Origin: GCA-2861595 sp035536185
GTDB lineage: Bacteria; Actinomycetota; Acidimicrobiia; Acidimicrobiales; GCA-2861595
DNA length: 64,000 bases
Assembly (NCBI GenBank): GCA_035536185.1
Contig: DATLOM010000021.1
Coordinates: 62,001-126,000 of the forward strand
Reading direction: 5' to 3'
This document shows positions 59,242 through 64,000 of this stretch, piece by piece. Under the pieces are notes generated by a model. The model ran no database searches. It was not told the origin of the DNA and worked only from the letters and a program-made list of their open reading frames with translations. The translations under genes and the position numbers were made by a program. Position 1 is the stretch's first letter. Each line of letters starts with the position of its first letter.

Positions 59242-60663
59242 GTGGAGGTCCCCGAGCGCGTCAGGCCTCTGATCGCGGAGACGGCGTGGCTGGCCGACCG
59301 TTTCCGCGCTGCCGGCCACCAGGTGTACCTGGTGGGAGGGGTGGTGCGGGACGCCGTGCTGAACCGGCTGGTCGACGACACCGATCTCGACTTCACCACC
59401 GACGCCCGGCCCGACGAGATCAAGCGGCTGGTCCGGGGTGAGGTCGAGGCGGTCTGGGACCAGGGTGAGCGCTTCGGAACGATCGGCTGCCGCCGGCGGG
59501 GGCGGGCCTACGAGATCACGACCCACCGGGCCGAGGCCTACTCGCCCGACTCGCGCAAGCCGGAGGTCGCCTTCGCCGACGCGGTGGAGGCCGACCTGGC
59601 CCGGCGTGACTTCACCGTGAACGCCATGGCCCTGCGCCTTCCCGATCTCGAGCTGGTCGACCCCTTCGACGGCCTTGCCGACATCACGGCGAGGCGGCTG
59701 CGGACGCCGTTGTCGGCGGCCGAGTCCTTCGGGGACGACCCGTTGCGCATGCTGCGGGCGGCCCGCTTCATCGCCGGCCTCCAGCTCCAGCCGGACGAGG
59801 AGCTGGTGCAGGCGGTGCGGTCGATGCACGACCGCCTCTCGATCGTGTCGGCCGAGCGCATCCGCGACGAGCTGGACAAGCTCATGGTGATCGACGGCGA
59901 TCGGATCGGGTCAGGACTGTGGTTCGTCGTCGACACCGGCCTGGCCGGGGAGTTCATGCCGGAGCTACCCGCCCTCGCCCTCGAGCAGGACCCGATCCAC
60001 CGCCACAAGGACGTCCTGGCCCACACCGTAGCCGTGGTCGAGAAGACCTCTCCGGACCTCGTGCTGCGCCTGGCTGCGTTGTTCCACGACATCGGCAAGC
60101 CGAAGACCCGCTCCATCGGGCCCGCCGGCGTCTCGTTCCACCACCACGAGGTGGTGGGGGCACGGATGACCCGGGACCGCATGCGGGCCCTGCGCTACCC
60201 CTCGGCGGTGATCGACGACGTGACGCGGCTCGTGGAGATGCACCTGCGCTTCCACACCTACAAGATGGGTTGGACCGACTCGGCCGTGCGGCGCTACGTC
60301 CGTGACGCCGGCCCGTTGCTGAGCCGGCTCAACGAGCTCACGCGCTGCGACTGCACGACGCGCAACGCCCGCAAGGCCGAAGCCCTGCGCAAGCGCCTCG
60401 ACGACTTCGAGGTCCGCCTGGCCCAGCTCCAGGAGCAGGAGGAGCTTGCCTCCATACGCCCGGACCTCGACGGCAGCCAGGTCATGGAGCACCTCGGTGT
60501 GCCTCCCGGCCGGGTCGTGGGCGAGGCGCTGGCCCACCTCCTCGAGCTACGCCTCGACGAAGGGCCGCTGGGCGAGGAGGAGGCCCGGAACCGGCTGGAC
60601 GAGTGGTGGAAGCTCCGTCAACAGCCGCCGGAGATCAGTTCCCCTCCTTCCGCGCCCGGATGA
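59242..60663 (+). CDS. cca: CCA tRNA nucleotidyltransferase with HD domain
   Basis: 473 aa from GTG 59242. Class II signature LVGGVVRDAVLNRLVDDTDL, RRDFTVNAMA, and DPLRMLRAARF; HD-domain HDIGKPKTR and HLRFH. Adds or repairs the 3' CCA, needed here because none of the three tRNA genes encodes it. 3' end overlaps the convergent methyltransferase by 29 nt. Confidence 0.95.
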   Translation: MEVPERVRPLIAETAWLADRFRAAGHQVYLVGGVVRDAVLNRLVDDTDLDFTTDARPDEIKRLVRGEVEAVWDQGERFGTIGCRRRGRAYEITTHRAEAYSPDSRKPEVAFADAVEADLARRDFTVNAMALRLPDLELVDPFDGLADITARRLRTPLSAAESFGDDPLRMLRAARFIAGLQLQPDEELVQAVRSMHDRLSIVSAERIRDELDKLMVIDGDRIGSGLWFVVDTGLAGEFMPELPALALEQDPIHRHKDVLAHTVAVVEKTSPDLVLRLAALFHDIGKPKTRSIGPAGVSFHHHEVVGARMTRDRMRALRYPSAVIDDVTRLVEMHLRFHTYKMGWTDSAVRRYVRDAGPLLSRLNELTRCDCTTRNARKAEALRKRLDDFEVRLAQLQEQEELASIRPDLDGSQVMEHLGVPPGRVVGEALAHLLELRLDEGPLGEEEARNRLDEWWKLRQQPPEISSPPSAPG

Positions 60664-61372
60664 CGAGGGTGCGGGGTACGTAGCGGAACGGCTCCCGCCA
60701 GGTCTCGCTGCGCGGACCGCTCGATTCGGGTTGCGGCTCCAGCATGGCGTCGACGCGGTAGCTGGCCCGGAAGAGATCGGTGTAGAGGTCGGCGATGGTG
60801 TGGTGCCGGCGATGCTCCCCGGTGTCGTTCTCCTCGGTGCCGATGGCGGTGCGGTCGAAGTAGGAGCGGCGCACGAGCAGCGGTTGGTTGCCGTCCTCGT
60901 CGATGATGTCGTACACGGGATGTGGGAGGCTGAAGACGAGGGGCGCCCCCACCTTCAGGACCCTGTGCACCTGGCGGAAGACGCGGCTGAGGTCGTCGAC
61001 CCAGGCCAGGGCGTAGGCGCTGAAGACGAGGTCCACCGAGTCGGCGCGGACGAAGGCCAGGTCGGCCAGGTCGCCCTGGCGCAGCTCGACCCGGACGCCT
61101 TCGCGCTCGCACCGTCGCTTGGCCGCCGCGGCCAGATCGGCGGAGGACTCCACGGCCAGGGCGATGGCTCCCTGCTTGGCGAAGGCAACCGACACCGGCG
61201 CCGCTCCGCATCCCAGCTCGAGGGCCCGTTTGCCCCGCAGGTCCCCGAGGAGGCGCAGGTCCGACTCGTCGCCGATGTCGGGGCCGTAGTGGGCCACGTC
61301 CAGAGGCAACCCCGGCTTCGTCTGGTACCACGTCGCACAGCGGTCCTGCATCTGACGATTGTCGTCGGCCAC
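60635..61372 (-). CDS. SAM-dependent methyltransferase
   Basis: 245 aa. Class I fold: ALELGCGAAPVSVAFAKQG (motif I), RQGDLADL, VDLVFSAYALAWVDDL, LVFSLPHPVYD. Probably small-molecule methylation; substrate unknown. Confidence 0.85.
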   Translation of the reverse strand: MADDNRQMQDRCATWYQTKPGLPLDVAHYGPDIGDESDLRLLGDLRGKRALELGCGAAPVSVAFAKQGAIALAVESSADLAAAAKRRCEREGVRVELRQGDLADLAFVRADSVDLVFSAYALAWVDDLSRVFRQVHRVLKVGAPLVFSLPHPVYDIIDEDGNQPLLVRRSYFDRTAIGTEENDTGEHRRHHTIADLYTDLFRASYRVDAMLEPQPESSGPRSETWREPFRYVPRTLVIRARKEGN

Positions 61373-61488
61373 AGCTGAATGTTGCTACACCTGGCCACCG
61401 GGTGATGCGGATCGTCAGCTTCGGGCGAACGTGACAGCCGATCGTGCCGGCATGACGGCTGTCTCTCCGAAGTCGAAGTGGGCTTTCC

Positions 61489-62559
61489 CTAGCCGGCGGC
61501 GAACTCCTGGACCATGCGGTGGGCGTCGTCGTCGTGGTGCTGGACGGGCGGCGACTTCATGAAATAGGCGCAGGGGCCTTCGAGAGGCCCGCCGATGCCG
61601 CGATCGAGGGCGATCTTGGCGCAACGGACGGCGTCGATGATCACGCCGGCGGAGTTGGGGGAGTCCCACACCTCCAGCTTCAGCTCGACGTTGAGCGGGA
61701 CATCACCGAAGTTGCGGCCCTCCAGGCGGATGTAGGCCCACTTGCGGTCCTCGAGCCAGGCCACGTGATCGGAGGGGCCGATGTGCACGTCGTCGTCGGC
61801 GATGCCGTTGTCGAGCTGGGAGGTGACCGCCTGTGTCTTGGAGATCTTCTTGGACTCGAGGCGGTCACGCTCCAGCATGTTCTTGAAGTCCATGTTGCCG
61901 CCGACGTTCAGCTGGTACGTGCGGTCGAGGACCATGCCCCGGTCCTCGAAGAGCCGGGCCAGGATGCGGTGCACGATGGTGGCGCCCACCTGGCTCTTGA
62001 TGTCGTCGCCCACGATGGGCACGCCGGCCTCGTGGAAGCGCCGGGCCCACTCGGGGTCGCTGGCGATGAACACGGGAATGGCATTGACGAAAGCCACGCC
62101 GGCATCGAGGCAGGCCTGCGCGTAGTGCTTCTGCGCCACCTCCGACCCGACGGGCAGATAGGCGACGAGGACGTCGGCCCGGGCCGCCCGCAGCGCCTCG
62201 GCGACGTCGACGGGCTCGACCGGGGACTCCTCCACGGTCATGCGGTAGTACTTGCCGAGGCCGTCGAAGGTCGGGCCCCGCTGGACGGTGATGCCTAGCT
62301 CGCCCACCGGAGCGAACCGGATGGTGTTGTTCTGGCCCGAGAAGATGGCCTTGCCCAGGTCGAGGCCGACCTTGGCGGCGTCCACGTCGAAGGCGGCGAC
62401 GAACTCCACGTCGCCCACGTGGTAGGCGCCCAGCCGCACGTTCATGAGGCCGGGCACGGTCTCGGCGGCGTCGGCGTCGCGGTAGTACTCGATGCCCTGC
62501 ACGAGCGAGCTGGCGCAGTTGCCGACACCGGCGATGGCCACGCGGATCTTGGATGTCAC
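61489..62559 (-). CDS. ino1: Inositol-3-phosphate synthase
   Basis: 356 aa from GTG 62559 with AAGGAGA upstream. VAIAGVGNCASSLVQGIEYY, NAIPVFIASDPEW, GDDIKSQVGATI, and NVGGNMDFKNM. Converts glucose-6-phosphate to inositol-3-phosphate with NAD, feeding phosphatidylinositol and mycothiol in actinobacteria. Overlaps the padR stop by 4 nt. Confidence 0.95.
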   Translation of the reverse strand: MTSKIRVAIAGVGNCASSLVQGIEYYRDADAAETVPGLMNVRLGAYHVGDVEFVAAFDVDAAKVGLDLGKAIFSGQNNTIRFAPVGELGITVQRGPTFDGLGKYYRMTVEESPVEPVDVAEALRAARADVLVAYLPVGSEVAQKHYAQACLDAGVAFVNAIPVFIASDPEWARRFHEAGVPIVGDDIKSQVGATIVHRILARLFEDRGMVLDRTYQLNVGGNMDFKNMLERDRLESKKISKTQAVTSQLDNGIADDDVHIGPSDHVAWLEDRKWAYIRLEGRNFGDVPLNVELKLEVWDSPNSAGVIIDAVRCAKIALDRGIGGPLEGPCAYFMKSPPVQHHDDDAHRMVQEFAAG

Positions 62560-63185
62560 GTTGTCTCCTTTGAACTTCGAGGGTGGGATGCTGCGGACTC
62601 TGCGGCGATGAGCTGGTCGAGCCAGGAGATGTCCCGCTCGGTGGCCTCGCTGCCGTGTTCGAGGAGTGAGCGGGCGTAGCCGTCGAGGCGGTCGCGGCTG
62701 GACCGGATGGTGTAGCGGGCCTTGGCCAGGCGCTCGACGAGCTGGGCCCGGCGCCGCTCGAGCAGGCCCAGGCGGGCGTCGGGGGGCAGGTAGCGGGCGA
62801 AGGCCAGCCTCAGGTTGAAGCCTCGATCGTCGTCGGGGGACTGGCTGCTGGCGGTGAGCAGCTCGGCGAACAGCTCGTGGCCCCGCTCGGTGATGCCGTA
62901 CACCTTCTTGCCCCGGCTGCCCCGGACCGGGCCGCGCCGGGCCCGGAAGGCGGCGACCTCCGCCCCGAGGGAGCCGGTCATGGGTATGGCCGTGGCCGCC
63001 GTCCTGGCCTCCACGGCCTTGACGGCGCCAGCCGCTTCGAGGCGGGCGAGGGCGGGGTACAGCGAGCCGAACGACACGCTCGACAAAGGGCCGACGGTCT
63101 CGGTCATGCGCTTCTTGAGCTCGTAGCCGTGCAGCTCCTGGTCCTTCAGGACTCCGAGAATCGCCAGCTCCAACAACGGGTTCAC
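62556..63185 (-). CDS. PadR-family regulator
   Basis: 209 aa from GTG 63185. Winged HTH: LAILGVLKDQELHGYELKKR and SFGSLYPALARLEAAGAV; C-terminal dimerisation helices. The ino1-padR-DUF5318 order is that of Rv0046c-Rv0047c-Rv0049. Likely represses itself and ino1 through the palindrome at 63195-63209. Confidence 0.88.
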   Translation of the reverse strand: MNPLLELAILGVLKDQELHGYELKKRMTETVGPLSSVSFGSLYPALARLEAAGAVKAVEARTAATAIPMTGSLGAEVAAFRARRGPVRGSRGKKVYGITERGHELFAELLTASSQSPDDDRGFNLRLAFARYLPPDARLGLLERRRAQLVERLAKARYTIRSSRDRLDGYARSLLEHGSEATERDISWLDQLIAAESAASHPRSSKETT

Positions 63186-63194
63186 CTGCCAGAC

Positions 63195-63209
63195 ATATCG
63201 GACCGATAT
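63195..63209. promoter_or_regulatory. 15-bp operator palindrome of padR-ino1
   Basis: ATATCGG and CCGATAT around a central A, perfect. Ten bp upstream of the padR GTG; it overlaps the AT-rich -10 (TATGTC, minus strand). Divergent DUF5318 promoter is 85 bp away. Confidence 0.65.
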
Positions 63210-63292
63210 AACGGGAGGTCCTATTATGCACACGGGCGAGCGGCGTCGTCAAGCTGTTGGTCAACGAAGGGCAAGGCATGCGCGGGCGGCGC

Positions 63293-63298
63293 TACCCT
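63293..63298 (+). promoter_or_regulatory. Candidate -10 (TACCCT) for leaderless DUF5318 gene
   Basis: TANNNT hexamer 6 nt before GTG 63305; used to select that start over an upstream in-frame one at 63257. Confidence 0.5.
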
Positions 63299-63304
63299 TT
63301 CTGC

Positions 63305-63718
63305 GTGAGCTTCGGGCCCCAGTCGCTGCGTGGTGGCGCCCCGGCGGCGGCGCCCGCTCAGGTGGACTACCGCCTCGCTCGCAATTCGATCCTGAAGGAG
63401 TTCCGGCGGGGGCGGCTCTCCCGCCTCGACGTGTGCGACGCCCACCCCGAGCTGCTGCGGGCGGCAAGGGGCATCGGCCACGCCGCCGACCAGGACTGCC
63501 CGATCTGCGAGGCGTCGTCACTGGTCCATGTCTCCTACGCCTTCGGGTCCCGCCTGCCACCGGGCGGCCACTGCTTCACCACAGTGGCCGAGCTGGCCCG
63601 CGTCACCCGCCGGTCGGGGGACGTCACCTGCTACGTGGTGGAGGTGTGCCGCGACTGCGGATGGAACCACCTGGCCCGGACCTACGCCGCCGGCCGACGC
63701 CGGGCGACGTCCAGCTGA
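63305..63718 (+). CDS. DUF5318 zinc-ribbon protein
   Basis: 137 aa from GTG 63305. DYRLARNSILKEFRRGRLS, CDAHPELLRAARGIG, CPICEASSL and VCRDCGWNHLARTY: two CxxC pairs able to bind one zinc. Conserved actinobacterial protein beside ponA and ino1 genes; function unknown. Confidence 0.85.
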   Translation: MSFGPQSLRGGAPAAAPAQVDYRLARNSILKEFRRGRLSRLDVCDAHPELLRAARGIGHAADQDCPICEASSLVHVSYAFGSRLPPGGHCFTTVAELARVTRRSGDVTCYVVEVCRDCGWNHLARTYAAGRRRATSS

Positions 63719-63756
63719 CAGCGAGGAAGGGCCGGGCGGGGAACAGATCCCTCCGG

Positions 63757-64000
63757 GTGCTGCCGTTGAGCGGGGTGAGCTCGGAGGAGCTGCGCAGAGG
63801 TGCGGGCGTGGGTGCCGCCGCCCTCGCGCTGTCGTCCTCGGGCGAGGTCGTGCTGCTGGCCGTGCTCCTCGGTGCCGCCGCCGGCGAGCTGATCACCGGT
63901 GCCGTGGCCGTGCTGGCGACGGCGGCGGCCGCCCTGCGCTGGGGGACCACCTCGCTCGACGCCATCGCGGGAGCGCAGACCGTGCTCGGCCCTGCCGCGG
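63757..64000 (+). CDS. Partial Ala-rich membrane protein, runs off the right edge
   Basis: Open frame from GTG 63757 (TTG 63772 is an alternative) to the end of the window, at least 81 aa. Two hydrophobic stretches (VVLLAVLLGAAAGELITGAV and AVLATAAAALRW). Mycobacteria have the bifunctional PBP ponA here; the visible part does not look like a PBP N-terminus. Confidence 0.55.
   Translation, partial: MLPLSGVSSEELRRGAGVGAAALALSSSGEVVLLAVLLGAAAGELITGAVAVLATAAAALRWGTTSLDAIAGAQTVLGPAA

Overview
The window is a high-GC chromosomal segment around the replication origin of an actinobacterium. Reasons: the order gyrA-gyrB-dciA-recF-dnaN-dnaA-rpmH-rnpA-yidD-yidC-jag-rsmG-parA-parB-(CwlM-like)-trxA-trxB-anti-sigma/sigma-kinase-murJ; a linked FHA/PP2C/RodA/PBP/PASTA-kinase cluster next to crgA; an Ino1-PadR-DUF5318 cluster; and many genes that appear to be leaderless (TANNNT followed 6-8 nt later by the start codon). 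The gene order resembles that flanking the Mycobacterium oriC. The absence of PknA, the presence of PilT and the general character of the proteins suggest a deep-branching class such as Acidimicrobiia; that placement is inference.

Layout. 1-907: accessory DNA at the 3' end of tRNA-Leu(CAG), with a partial gene and a frameshifted excisionase-like HTH gene. 908-9372: tRNA-Leu, then fhaA-fhaB-pstP-rodA-pbpA-pknB (cell-wall growth and its Ser/Thr phosphorylation control), trpG/pabA and crgA. 9389-14917: small zinc-ribbon membrane protein, thiolase, 1-Cys peroxiredoxin, acyl-ACP desaturase with an operator palindrome, diguanylate cyclase, fluoride channel, tRNA-Ala(TGC). 14918-30562: a 15.6-kb accessory interval lying between tRNA-Ala and tRNA-Ile, genes that sit next to each other in mycobacteria. 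It holds a nucleotidyltransferase/HIT pair, an SOS-box intergenic region with HTH genes, a stand-alone M41-type peptidase, a polysaccharide operon (nucleotide-sugar dehydrogenase, GT2 synthase, deacetylase) and a type II restriction-modification system with controller protein and Vsr. 30563-46320: tRNA-Ile(GAT), DUF3566, a Tad-like/M15 fusion, gyrA, gyrB, dciA, recF, dnaN, dnaA, rpmH, rnpA, yidD, yidC, jag, rsmG, parA, parB, with parS-like and DnaA-box-like sites. 46400-57996: a run of minus-strand genes for redox (trxA, trxB), a CwlM-like pseudo-amidase, an ECF sigma/anti-sigma pair, a second kinase, DegV, MurJ, a DUF6049-type protein and a GNAT enzyme. 58110-64000: PilT ATPase, CCA-adding enzyme, methyltransferase, Ino1, PadR regulator, DUF5318 and a truncated membrane protein.

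How it fits together. The core genes couple replication initiation and segregation (dnaA/dnaN, parABS) to envelope synthesis. PknB, PstP, FhaA, the CwlM-like protein and MurJ form the set that in mycobacteria regulates peptidoglycan precursor supply, and all are present here. The most unusual material is in the tRNA-Ile/tRNA-Ala interval: an NTase+HIT module with its own operator and a translational frameshift, and an SOS-box-containing region with an HTH/coiled-coil gene followed by an ATPase-free FtsH-type peptidase. Neither is a system I can match to a described one. Start codons were chosen from overlaps, ribosome-binding sites and leaderless promoter spacing, and are marked where unsure.
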